Shown: piece after piece, positions 18,366 through 26,080 of the stretch
Position numbering within the stretch: the first letter of the stretch is position 1
Layout: every line of letters begins with the position of its first letter
DNA from: Colwellia sp.
GTDB lineage: Bacteria > Pseudomonadota > Gammaproteobacteria > Enterobacterales > Alteromonadaceae
Direction of reading: 5' to 3'
NCBI GenBank assembly: GCA_022969175.1
Contig: JALJPB010000017.1
Span: 1-64,000, forward strand
Length of the DNA stretch: 64,000 nucleotides
Notes under the pieces: generated by a model
Databases searched by the model: none
What the model was told of the DNA's origin: nothing
The model's input: the letters and a program-made list of their open reading frames with translations, nothing else
Made by a program: the position numbers and the translations under genes

Positions 18366-18465
18366 TTAGTCCATTTTACTTACCACCAGCCTATACGAAT
18401 ATCCATCATGCGTTCAATTTCACCTTGAGTAATTGAACCATAGATGACCCATTTTGATTTATTCA
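18366..18465 (-). pseudogene. decayed 3' fragment of an mmcQ/yjbR gene (copy 1)
   Basis: On the minus strand this encodes NKSKWVIYGSITQGEIERMM-D, matching NKSSW...GSIPKGEIERMMD of the intact gene at 23830-24240, before a frameshift and early stop. The DNA aligns from TTAGTC to TTTATTCAT at roughly 70-75 percent identity with a short gap. It lies between convergent genes and has no start of its own. Only the C-terminal third of the gene is represented. Confidence 0.8.
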
Positions 18466-18486
18466 TCTAATCATTTGTGCGACGGC

Positions 18487-19851
18487 TTATAGGTTATTTA
18501 GCGCATTAATCACTATTTGAACATCGTCATCAGTAGTTGACCAGTTACTCAGTGCCGCTCTAATAATTGGCTGCCCTTGCCAGCTTCCAGGCGTTAAAAA
18601 TACTTGCCCAGATTCATTCAGTTTAGCAATGCATTCATCGCTAGACAGATTTAACATTGCTAAATTGGGTTTGAACAAGACGACATTTAATTCGCAGGGT
18701 TTAATCAAGACAAATTTATCTGACTCGTTTAACCAAGTTGCTAAGATTCCTGCCTGATGGATATTAGCTTTTATATTTTCTCTCACGCCATTACGGCCAT
18801 ACGCCATTAAAGTAGCCCAAACCGGAAAAGCACGAAAACGACGTGAATTCTCAATGCCAAGCGACATAAAGGGAATATCACTTTCAGAGCCAGCTAAATA
18901 AGGCGCAGTAACTTCACAACAGGCTTGCAGTAATGGAAGGTGTTTCGTTAAAAACACACCACAATCATAAGGCACGTTCAGCCACTTATGACAATCTAAG
19001 GTAATGCTATCAGCATGTTCTATGCCTTTAGTTTTCCCCTCTGTTCCTGAAATTAACCTTTCAAAAATGCCGAATGCAGCGTCAACATGAAGCCAAGCAT
19101 TATACTTTTTACACAGTGCTGAGATAGCGATAAGATCATCATAATCGGTACCTGTTACCGTGGCTGCACTGGCAATGACAATTTTGCTGTGAGCGCTGCA
19201 CTTCATCAATGCTTTTTCCAATGCCACTACATTCATTGATTCTTCATCGGTATTACATGAGATAGCCTGCCAATTATCTTGGCCAAATCCAGCTAAGCCT
19301 AAACTTTTAACCATGCTTGCATGTGGTGTAGCGCTAAAGATACTCACTTCTAAGTACTTCATGCCTGACTTTGCTACGTCAATTCCTTGTTGCTGCCCGG
19401 CATATTGGCGCGCAGTAAACGCAGCTAACAAATTTGCAGCAGTTGCCCCTGTGGTAAAGATACCTTTGAACTTTTGTGGCAACTGAAATAGTTCGCATAA
19501 CCAAGTTAAAGTTTGTTGCTCTATAGCGGAGGCAACTGAGTCACCTCCTTTGGAAACATTTTGATTAAATGTAGTAACAAGCCAGTCGGCATAAGTAGCA
19601 ACAGGGTTAGCACCACCGGTAACAAAGCCCCAATATCTGCCACCATTGCTTGCTGATAGGCTAGGTTGCACGCTAGTTTCAATAAACTGATCGAGCTTTT
19701 TAAAGCTCATCCCCTGTTCAGGAAACTCAATAGCCAAGGGCTCTAACTGCTTACTGGCCACATCTCGTTGGTTAAGTGTTTGATGAAAAACAGAAAACTG
19801 ACGTGATAGTGCGTCCAATATTGTTTGGTTCATTTGGGGAGAATAGTGCAT
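18487..19851 (-). CDS. PLP-dependent group II decarboxylase
   Basis: A 454-residue enzyme; ATG at 19851 chosen because the 52 codons upstream are not family-like. Fold-type I PLP domain: TGGANPVATYADWL and SKGGDSVASAIEQQTL near the N-terminus, substrate/cofactor histidine region ATPHASMVKSLG, DAAFG (aspartate binding the pyridine nitrogen), and the Schiff-base lysine in DCHKWLNVPYDCG. It resembles pyridoxal-dependent decarboxylases of the glutamate/aromatic amino-acid group; the substrate is not evident. It is divergent from a MocR-type regulator 90 bases away, which probably controls it. Confidence 0.88.
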   Translation of the reverse strand: MHYSPQMNQTILDALSRQFSVFHQTLNQRDVASKQLEPLAIEFPEQGMSFKKLDQFIETSVQPSLSASNGGRYWGFVTGGANPVATYADWLVTTFNQNVSKGGDSVASAIEQQTLTWLCELFQLPQKFKGIFTTGATAANLLAAFTARQYAGQQQGIDVAKSGMKYLEVSIFSATPHASMVKSLGLAGFGQDNWQAISCNTDEESMNVVALEKALMKCSAHSKIVIASAATVTGTDYDDLIAISALCKKYNAWLHVDAAFGIFERLISGTEGKTKGIEHADSITLDCHKWLNVPYDCGVFLTKHLPLLQACCEVTAPYLAGSESDIPFMSLGIENSRRFRAFPVWATLMAYGRNGVRENIKANIHQAGILATWLNESDKFVLIKPCELNVVLFKPNLAMLNLSSDECIAKLNESGQVFLTPGSWQGQPIIRAALSNWSTTDDDVQIVINALNNL

Positions 19852-19902
19852 GCTGAGTTTCACTTTATTGAAAGATGTTATTAGTTTATGCTTAACAGAA
19901 TA

Positions 19903-19943
19903 AGATAACAGATACAGATTCCAACAAAAATTAGATAACAGAT
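19903..19943. promoter_or_regulatory. 11-bp direct repeat, possible MocR operator
   Basis: AGATAACAGAT occurs at 19903-19913 and again at 19933-19943, start to start exactly 30 bp (about three helical turns). MocR/GabR-type regulators are known to bind direct repeats in divergent promoters, so this is a plausible operator. The second copy overlaps the regulator's ATG. A related TTAACAGAAT lies at 19892-19901. Confidence 0.45.
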
Positions 19944-21342
19944 GCGTGTAACAGTAAAATACATAACACTTGCTAGACAGGTTATTGCTAGTATTGAAAA
20001 AGGGCATATTGAGGCAAACTCAAAATTACCTTCACTTAGAGTTTTTTGTCAACTGCATTATATAAGTATGACAACTGCACTTGCTTGTTATCGCTATTTG
20101 GAGCAGCACGATTACATTATTGCCGAATATAAAAAAGGCTACTATGTTCAGCCAAAAAAAACTGAAAAAAGGATCGTAAATTTCCCAACATTTCAAAGCT
20201 CTGTTAGGACAAAAGTTATAAGGCCTGAATTACAAGCTGATGTGATTGGCAGACCTTCTTTAGCTACCGCACAACTTGATGCAAAGTTAATTGATGATGC
20301 TATGTTAAAACGCAGTTTTAGAGCGATAACTAAACAGGCTGATTTCACCTTGAAATATGATGAATCTCAGGGTAACCAAAGACTTAGAGAGCAGCTATCA
20401 AAACATTTTAACAGCCAAGGGTTTTCATGTCCCCATGAAGACCTTGTTATCACTCACGGCTGCCTTGACGCAGTTTTAATGGCCTTGGAATGTGTTAGTA
20501 AACCCGGTGACGTTATTGCTATTACCTCGCCTTGTTACTCAGGATTATTAGACTTGTTATCCGTTTTGGACAGAGCAATATTAGAAATACCCAGTACCGC
20601 TGAAGGTATTGAGTTAAAACAGTTAGAGCAAGCAATGAAAGGGAAAAAAATCACCGCTTGTTTATTAACTGCTAATCATCAAAACCCGACGGGCCACAGC
20701 TTGAGTAATCAACAAAAACAACAGTTAGTTGAACTTGCCACTCAGTATAAAATCCCAATAATTGAAGATGACGTTTTTAGAGAAATAAGTCATCAACGAA
20801 CAATACCGCTACCTTTGAAATACTTTGATCAACATGGCTGGGTAATGTGGTGCAGCAGTGTTTCAAAAACCTTAGCCCCTGGCCTGCGAATTGGTTGGTG
20901 TTTGCCTGGACGCTTTAAAAATAAATATATTCAGCAACGCATGATACGAACACTTGGTCACAATCAGCCAATACAACTAGCCTTGGCCGATTATATTGCC
21001 AATGAGTATTACGCAGCTCATATAAAAAAGGTTAACCGAGCACTAGCCGTTCATTGCTCTGATTATATCGAATTTTTACAGCTTCATTTACCTAAGGAGT
21101 CAGAGATATTTATACCTAATGGCGGTTTGGTACTTTGGATAAAAATTTCGAAGGTAAATACGGAAAAGCTAACAACAATATTATTACAACAGGGCATTGA
21201 TATTAAATCTGGAAACCTATTCTCGACAACTAAGTTATATCAAGATTGTCTGCGATTAAATATAGGTCAAATCCCTACTGAACAAATATATTCGCAGCTA
21301 GCGTTATTATGTAAATTGGTTCAATGTGAAACCAACAGATAG
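19942..21342 (+). CDS. MocR-family regulator (GntR HTH + aminotransferase domain)
   Basis: A 466-residue chimeric regulator. Residues about 8-70 form a GntR winged helix (QVIASIEKGHIEANSKLPS, then YRYLEQHDYI). Residues about 95-460 are a fold-type I aminotransferase-like domain with the ANHQNPTGHS block, EDDVFRE, and the PLP lysine in SSVSKTLAPGLRIGW. Such proteins sense amino compounds through PLP. It is divergent from the PLP decarboxylase, its likely target. No clear Shine-Dalgarno precedes the ATG, but the HTH begins at the expected distance. Its last codons run into mmcQ fragment 2. Confidence 0.9.
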   Translation: MRVTVKYITLARQVIASIEKGHIEANSKLPSLRVFCQLHYISMTTALACYRYLEQHDYIIAEYKKGYYVQPKKTEKRIVNFPTFQSSVRTKVIRPELQADVIGRPSLATAQLDAKLIDDAMLKRSFRAITKQADFTLKYDESQGNQRLREQLSKHFNSQGFSCPHEDLVITHGCLDAVLMALECVSKPGDVIAITSPCYSGLLDLLSVLDRAILEIPSTAEGIELKQLEQAMKGKKITACLLTANHQNPTGHSLSNQQKQQLVELATQYKIPIIEDDVFREISHQRTIPLPLKYFDQHGWVMWCSSVSKTLAPGLRIGWCLPGRFKNKYIQQRMIRTLGHNQPIQLALADYIANEYYAAHIKKVNRALAVHCSDYIEFLQLHLPKESEIFIPNGGLVLWIKISKVNTEKLTTILLQQGIDIKSGNLFSTTKLYQDCLRLNIGQIPTEQIYSQLALLCKLVQCETNR

Positions 21343-21392
21343 GAATATCCATCATTTGTTCAATTTTACTATGGAATTGAGCCACTGAGGAC
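21337..21392 (-). pseudogene. decayed 3' fragment of an mmcQ/yjbR gene (copy 2)
   Basis: The minus strand encodes broken pieces of the same segment: GSIP, then after a two-base deletion IEQMMD, corresponding to GSIPKGEIERMMD of the intact gene. The plus-strand text GATAGGAATATCCATCATTT aligns with GATACGAATTATCCATCATC of the intact copy. It begins in the last codons of the MocR gene and is the shortest of the fragments. Confidence 0.65.
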
Positions 21393-21734
21393 TAACGAGT
21401 TACATTGTGATTTAATTTTAGGTGTCGATTAGCCATAGTTAAATTAGTAATCATTAATATTCAGCCACATAAAATCACCATTAACGAGTCAATAAAGCTA
21501 TGAACGGACGACTGAAGTTTTGCACGCTATTTCAATAAAAAGTATAAAATCACCATTTTCAAAATTATAAACTGCTAGGTTGACTTAAAATAAAATTGGC
21601 TTTAGAATCGGTTTCAGGTTGCAGAGACGCCTTTTCCGCCAAAGATGAATTCACTCTGATATCCAATATTAAACGGTTCAATACGAACTAAGTAGGCTTT
21701 GCGGAATGCCATTTATACTTAGAGGAATTGAATT
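21393..21734. other. intergenic stretch with one 32-codon frame
   Basis: About 340 bases with no confident gene. On the minus strand 21614-21712 reads as a 32-residue frame (MAFRKAYLVRIEPFNIGYQS, then EFIFGGKGVSAT and a stop). Its composition looks protein-like, but it has no clear ribosome site and may be a relic or part of a dispersed element. The rest shows nothing recognisable. Confidence 0.35.
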
Positions 21735-21965
21735 GTGACTTCACAAAAAAAATCTCAGATAAGATCCAAACTCGATACTAATAACCCAATTATTTTACCT
21801 ATTAATAAATTAAACCGACTCTGGTTTTGTCAAATAACTCTGTTGTTAATTTGTTTTTCTGTCTTCAGTAAATACAGTCTATTGCCATCATCTACTTTTG
21901 TCACAAGCTGTGATTTTTCGCTGGCTGATAGTCTTTCCTTCCATGTAACAGTTCAACTGAAATAG
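21735..21965 (+). CDS. doubtful small membrane protein
   Basis: A 76-codon frame from a GTG preceded by AGAGGAATT. It contains one hydrophobic segment (about residues 29-44) and no recognisable motif. It ends nine bases before the next gene. Codon use is unremarkable and the frame could be fortuitous, so it is listed only as a possibility. Confidence 0.3.
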   Translation: MTSQKKSQIRSKLDTNNPIILPINKLNRLWFCQITLLLICFSVFSKYSLLPSSTFVTSCDFSLADSLSFHVTVQLK

Positions 21966-21974
21966 GATGACATA

Positions 21975-22505
21975 ATGGAATTTGCATTAAATGAAGTTAA
22001 GACACAAGCTAAAAAGTTGTTAAAAGCAATCAGAGTAGATAGCGAATTACTGCCAAAGATGGAGCTAGCTTTAAAAAAATTAGGTTTATCATTATTAGAT
22101 GAAATAAAGCTAAAACACTGCTTAACTATTGTCTCTCAACAACTAGGTTTTGATAATTGGCACCATGCTCGGGATGTTTTATCTGGCAGTAAAAACCCCG
22201 TTGAGGCTTTAGATATGGGAACATTATTCTACCCCAAAGGTGCTGACAGCTTTATCAATGAGTGGTTTGCAAATTATCAACAAGCTAAAAACACCTTGTC
22301 AGAGCAACCAGCAGGAAAGTGGCTACTTCCTTATAAAAACCAGTTTATAGTGGTAAAAAAAGACTATATTTCAACATTCAGGCTTGATGCAAATTTGACG
22401 CTATTATGGCCTGATATCGACCATAATATGGTTGAAGGTTACAAAAGTATCGCATGGGATAAATTAACTTGTGAGATTATAAAAAACAGATCAAGAAACT
22501 ATTAA
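21975..22505 (+). CDS. unknown protein with glyoxalase-related N-terminal motif
   Basis: A 176-residue protein with ATG after AGGATGACATA. Residues about 5-70 (AKKLLKAI...LKHCLTIVSQQLGFDNWHHA) resemble the small helical module found at the N-terminus of some glyoxalase-superfamily and plasmid-borne proteins, where a helix ends in QLGFxxWHxA. The C-terminal half has alternating strands with several tryptophans and no motif I know. Soluble, no signal peptide. It sits in the remodelled zone between mmcQ fragments 2 and 3, so it may have arrived with them. Confidence 0.7.
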   Translation: MEFALNEVKTQAKKLLKAIRVDSELLPKMELALKKLGLSLLDEIKLKHCLTIVSQQLGFDNWHHARDVLSGSKNPVEALDMGTLFYPKGADSFINEWFANYQQAKNTLSEQPAGKWLLPYKNQFIVVKKDYISTFRLDANLTLLWPDIDHNMVEGYKSIAWDKLTCEIIKNRSRNY

Positions 22506-22519
22506 TTCTAGCTAACTAT

Positions 22520-22560
22520 AAAATGACCAAGATCGACGGCTGATCTTTCTTGGTCATTTT
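22520..22560. terminator. hairpin at the edge of mmcQ fragment 3
   Basis: AAAATGACCAAGA (22520-22532) and TCTTGGTCATTTT (22548-22560) form a perfect 13-bp stem around a 15-base loop. The right arm belongs to the mmcQ-like fragment; the left arm lies outside it. A/T ends on both sides make it a plausible bidirectional terminator for the convergent genes. Confidence 0.65.
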
Positions 22561-22645
22561 ACTTACCACCAAGCTCTTTATACAAAATAAGTAATGGTCC
22601 ATCATCCGCTCAATTTATCCTTTCGCGATGGAGTCATCTAAAATA
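22537..22645 (-). pseudogene. decayed 3' fragment of an mmcQ/yjbR gene (copy 3)
   Basis: The best preserved fragment. 22537-22571 matches 23851-23885 of the intact gene at 31 of 35 bases, and 22598-22645 matches 23900-23947 at 45 of 48; between them 26 bases replace 14. Similarity ends abruptly at CTAAAATA, where the stop codon of the peptidase gene lies (22638-22640), so that gene's last codons are made from mmcQ-derived sequence. This points to a recent rearrangement junction. Confidence 0.9.
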
Positions 22646-23624
22646 CGCCTAAATATTCTTTAGCTAGTTTATGAGCTGCGTCTAAGCTCAAATTGGCCGT
22701 GGTATGTAAATCAGGTATCACACCAATTTCCGCCCAATTTGTATTTGTGGTTGGGTGCAATGGAATAGCTATTGGAATATTTAAACTGATGTAATCGTTT
22801 ATTTTTTGCTTTTGCATGACATAAGCAATACCCATTGTTTCCTCACCGACGATAACTGCTTTTCCTAGATGCTTAAGGGTGTAGCTAAAAAATTCCCCCG
22901 AACTTGAAAGAAACGACGATGTGAGTATATAAATGGGGAAGTTATGCTTAAACTTATCATTGCCATGATTTTCGAGCGCTCTTAGTATTTTTCTCTTATT
23001 TTGTTTGTCATACAGTATTTCGCTTAATATTGTGTCTTCTTTGGCAAAAAAACTCATTAAATATTGAGCTAGAGATATCGATTCCCCCTCTGCATCACGT
23101 AAATCGATGATCAATGCGTCCACCTTAGACAGTTTTCTTAATGTGCGAAAAACCTCTTTTTCTGCCTCAGGGTGTTGATAAAAGTGATTCAGCTTCATAT
23201 AGCCAACATTCCCTGAAAGGATGTCTACATTATGAATTCCAAAATTTTCCTTGTGATCTAATTCACTTTTGTCTTGTGCTTTTTCAATAATAAAGAAAGG
23301 TTTAGTTTCAACAATATCGAGGTACATATCACCACTAACATTTCGCATAATTGCATTAATGCTTATTATAAAAGAATACCAATCACTAATTCCGTCAAAC
23401 TCATTTCTGGTTAATTTCTGTTTCAATTCCTTTTCTATTAACAATGCTTTTTCTGGATAAATATAATTTTTGTCTAAAGCATTTATTACACCGACTATTC
23501 CCAGCTTTATTTGATGTTTAGTTAATTGTTCATTTAAATTTTCAACTTCTAATGCCGATGCTTGCAAAACAACCATGCTTAACAAAAACAAGTTTAGGAA
23601 TAAGAATTGTTTCACTTTTTTCAT
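22638..23624 (-). CDS. secreted S41-family (TSPc-like) peptidase
   Basis: A 328-residue protein from the ATG at 23624, which starts a signal peptide (MKKVKQFLFLNLFLLS..., cleavage near ASA-LE); GAGATT lies upstream. Residues about 25-120 resemble the S41 N-terminal helical domain (LDKNYIYPEKA). The tail-specific protease core shows IDLRDAEGES (about residue 180) and TSSFLSSSGEFFSYTLKHLG (about 235-255), where S41 enzymes place the nucleophilic serine, then VGEETMG. There is no PDZ domain. Related proteins act on unknown periplasmic substrates. Its final codons lie in mmcQ fragment 3. Confidence 0.85.
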   Translation of the reverse strand: MKKVKQFLFLNLFLLSMVVLQASALEVENLNEQLTKHQIKLGIVGVINALDKNYIYPEKALLIEKELKQKLTRNEFDGISDWYSFIISINAIMRNVSGDMYLDIVETKPFFIIEKAQDKSELDHKENFGIHNVDILSGNVGYMKLNHFYQHPEAEKEVFRTLRKLSKVDALIIDLRDAEGESISLAQYLMSFFAKEDTILSEILYDKQNKRKILRALENHGNDKFKHNFPIYILTSSFLSSSGEFFSYTLKHLGKAVIVGEETMGIAYVMQKQKINDYISLNIPIAIPLHPTTNTNWAEIGVIPDLHTTANLSLDAAHKLAKEYLGVF

Positions 23625-23829
23625 TTTATCTAATCTCATATATAAAGAAATTTTCTCAACAAACGTCATTTAGCGAGTTTGAATAAAATAAGTGCCAGCT
23701 TTACTTGGAGTCATGGCTAAAGCTAGCAATATACCAAGGACTATTAAAGCTTAAGAATGAAGGGGTTTATTGAAAAAAATCAAGGTTTATTATCATTTCG
23801 TAAGGCTAAATATAGCAGTGTAGCATTAG

Positions 23830-24240
23830 CTACATATGCATAAGAAGTGACTGCTGATCTTTCTTAGTCATATTACTCACCACCATCAGATACGAATTAT
23901 CCATCATCCGCTCAATTTCTCCTTTCGGGATGGAGCCATCTAAAATAATCGAGTTCCAAGAAGATTTATTCATATGATAGCCGGGGATCACCGACGGAAA
24001 AATATCACGAAGCATCACAGCTTCATCAGGATCACATTTCAAATTCATCCAAAAATGTGTTTTCGCCTCATCGCTAGTTTTAGCACTTTTTGCCGTTGAA
24101 CCGTGAGCAATGGTGGCAAACATTTTATTTTTAACTTTGAATACTTTGACATCATCACCGAAGGGGTAATAAAGACTGGTTTCAGGCTTTGCCAGTAAAT
24201 AGGCTTGTACTTGAGTATCATCCATAGGAGGGTTCGCCAT
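23830..24240 (-). CDS. MmcQ/YjbR-family protein, intact copy
   Basis: A 136-residue small soluble protein of the MmcQ/YjbR (CyaY-like fold) family: MDDTQVQAYLLAKPET at the start, then FKVKNKMFATIA, LKCDPDEAVMLRD, GYHMNKSSWNSIILDG and the C-terminal GEIERMMDNSY. Family members are putative DNA-binding or general stress proteins with no settled function. Its 3' third is the source-like sequence of three decayed fragments within the preceding 6 kb. It is followed upstream by a TonB receptor remnant on the same strand. Confidence 0.9.
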   Translation of the reverse strand: MANPPMDDTQVQAYLLAKPETSLYYPFGDDVKVFKVKNKMFATIAHGSTAKSAKTSDEAKTHFWMNLKCDPDEAVMLRDIFPSVIPGYHMNKSSWNSIILDGSIPKGEIERMMDNSYLMVVSNMTKKDQQSLLMHM

Positions 24241-24347
24241 TAAAGTTAATAATGTAAATATTTAGTTTATTGTAAACAACATAAACCTTGAATAACAATA
24301 ATAATTCGATTCAGGTTACTTTATAAATACCCCATGTAGCAAATAGG

Positions 24348-24700
24348 TTAAAAGCTATGAGTTATTTCAGCCCATGCACTTAAACCTTCAATGGGCAGAC
24401 GAGCCAACACAGGTGACTCGGCTATACCCCTTAAATGGTTTTGGTATGCACGGTTAAGTAAGTTGTCAATACCCGCACGGAAAGTGAAATTTGAGTTAAC
24501 AAAATATTCCATATCTAAATTGAGTAAAGCATTGCCTGCTGTGGTTTGTTCTTGATTTGTAGCAGAGACATCAACTTGTGATGAAACTACAATAGCGGTT
24601 TAGTTGGTGATCAAATTGGCAACAAGCGTAACGTCTACTTCTAATGATGTGTAACAACCTTTAACATAAAACTCACCGTTATATTGGGGATAATAGATGA
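24348..24700 (-). pseudogene. TonB-dependent receptor C-terminal remnant
   Basis: On the minus strand an uninterrupted frame ends in THSF-stop and includes NALLNLDMEYFVNSNFTFRA followed by GIDNLLNRAYQNHL, a classical C-terminal end of a TonB-dependent receptor barrel with final phenylalanine. An in-frame stop interrupts it upstream at about 24600, and weaker similarity (YYPQYNGEFYVKG) continues to about 24700. About 100 residues of a roughly 700-residue protein remain, so it is a pseudogene. The rest of 24241-24823 shows no gene. Confidence 0.75.
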
Positions 24701-24823
24701 CAAATACGCAGAAAATGGCACTATAGACTGATAACCATTCAAACTGCATGTTTTACCAAGTTAAAACTCTCACATAATGAATTGTCTCAAGCATAGCTTG
24801 GCAAAAAATAATAAGGATTTTCA

Positions 24824-26080
24824 ATGAAAGGTTTTATTACCTTAATATTACTAGTATCAACTAGTATCAGCAGTTTTGCTGTCGAGCAAGCAGAAGAAAT
24901 ATTTAAGCAACTTGCCCCTTCTTTATATCAAATTCGATTAATTGATAAAGCCAGTGGTGAAAAGTCTTCAATCGGCTCGGGCTTTCAAATTAGCAGTGAT
25001 GGCATAATCGCCACCAATTACCATGTGATTTCTGGTTTTGCTCGCCACCCTAACAAATACCGTATTGAATACCTTGACCATCAAGGTAATAAAGATGAAT
25101 TAATATTACAGAGTGTTGATGTTATCAACGACCTTGCTTTGGTAAAGCGTAAAACTGACGTTGACATGCCGTTTTTCAAACTTGCACAACAAGTACCAAT
25201 GAAAGGCCAAGAGTTATTCTCCCTTGGAAACCCTCACGACTTAGGCATGATTGTTGTTCCCGGTACTTATAACGGTTTAAAAAAAGAATCTTTTAATGAC
25301 CGAATTCATTTTACCGGTTCTGTTAATTCAGGTATGAGTGGCGGCCCAGTGGTTAACGTTCAAAGTGAAGTGGTGGGTGTAAACGTCGCAACTTCTGGTA
25401 ATCAAATTGGTTTTTTAGTACCCCATGACAAATTAGTGACTTTGTTTAAAGCTTTTAATGCAGACAAACCTACCAGTATTGAACAACAAATAAGTGAACA
25501 GCTTTCTCAAAACCAAGAAAAATTAATTACCACCTTACTTAATAGCCCATGGAAAAATAAAAGACTTGAAAATGCTATTATTCCAACAATAGATGTGCCT
25601 TTTATTCGTTGTTGGGGCGACTCAAATGCAGATAAAAGTGATGCATTATTTTTTGCCGCCGTTGCCAGCTGTTCATTAGACGAGAATACTTATTTATCTT
25701 CAAATTTTTTCACCGGCAGTATTCAAATGGAATTTCGTTACTTACAGGCAAAGGAGTTAAGTGCAAACAAATTCTATCATTTATACGAACAGCAAATTCA
25801 ACGTGCAGTCCCTGGTAATAAAGCAAGTAAAGAAGATGTATCAGAGTTCCAATGTCATCATGATATCGTTAAACCCAATAATCAAACCATCAACAGTAAA
25901 AGCATCTTTTGTACCCGAGCTTATAAAAAATTCCCTCAACTTTTTGATGTTTTATATTTAAGTGCTTCCATTGATAAAGATAAACAAGCCTTAGTGAGTC
26001 ATTTTACTATCGCGGGTGTTGAGAAATCGAATGCTTTAGCATTTACCCGTAAATTTATGGAGTCTATTTCATGGAAATAA
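24824..26080 (+). CDS. secreted trypsin-like serine protease
   Basis: A 418-residue protein with signal peptide (MKGFITLILLVSTSIS..., cleavage near SFA-VE). Residues about 25-215 are a DegP/S1-type protease domain with a complete triad: His67 in TNYHVISG, Asp103 in NDLALVK and Ser172 in NSGMSGGPVVN. No PDZ domain follows; the C-terminal 200 residues form an unrecognised domain with several cysteines. It overlaps the next gene, an FHA membrane protein, by ten bases, so the two are co-translated. A role in signal-dependent proteolysis at the membrane is inferred. Confidence 0.88.
   Translation: MKGFITLILLVSTSISSFAVEQAEEIFKQLAPSLYQIRLIDKASGEKSSIGSGFQISSDGIIATNYHVISGFARHPNKYRIEYLDHQGNKDELILQSVDVINDLALVKRKTDVDMPFFKLAQQVPMKGQELFSLGNPHDLGMIVVPGTYNGLKKESFNDRIHFTGSVNSGMSGGPVVNVQSEVVGVNVATSGNQIGFLVPHDKLVTLFKAFNADKPTSIEQQISEQLSQNQEKLITTLLNSPWKNKRLENAIIPTIDVPFIRCWGDSNADKSDALFFAAVASCSLDENTYLSSNFFTGSIQMEFRYLQAKELSANKFYHLYEQQIQRAVPGNKASKEDVSEFQCHHDIVKPNNQTINSKSIFCTRAYKKFPQLFDVLYLSASIDKDKQALVSHFTIAGVEKSNALAFTRKFMESISWK

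Noticed and set aside
19852-20007. 52-codon N-terminal extension of the decarboxylase frame
   Set aside because: It is cysteine- and tyrosine-rich, unlike the family, and overlaps the MocR start and its direct repeats.
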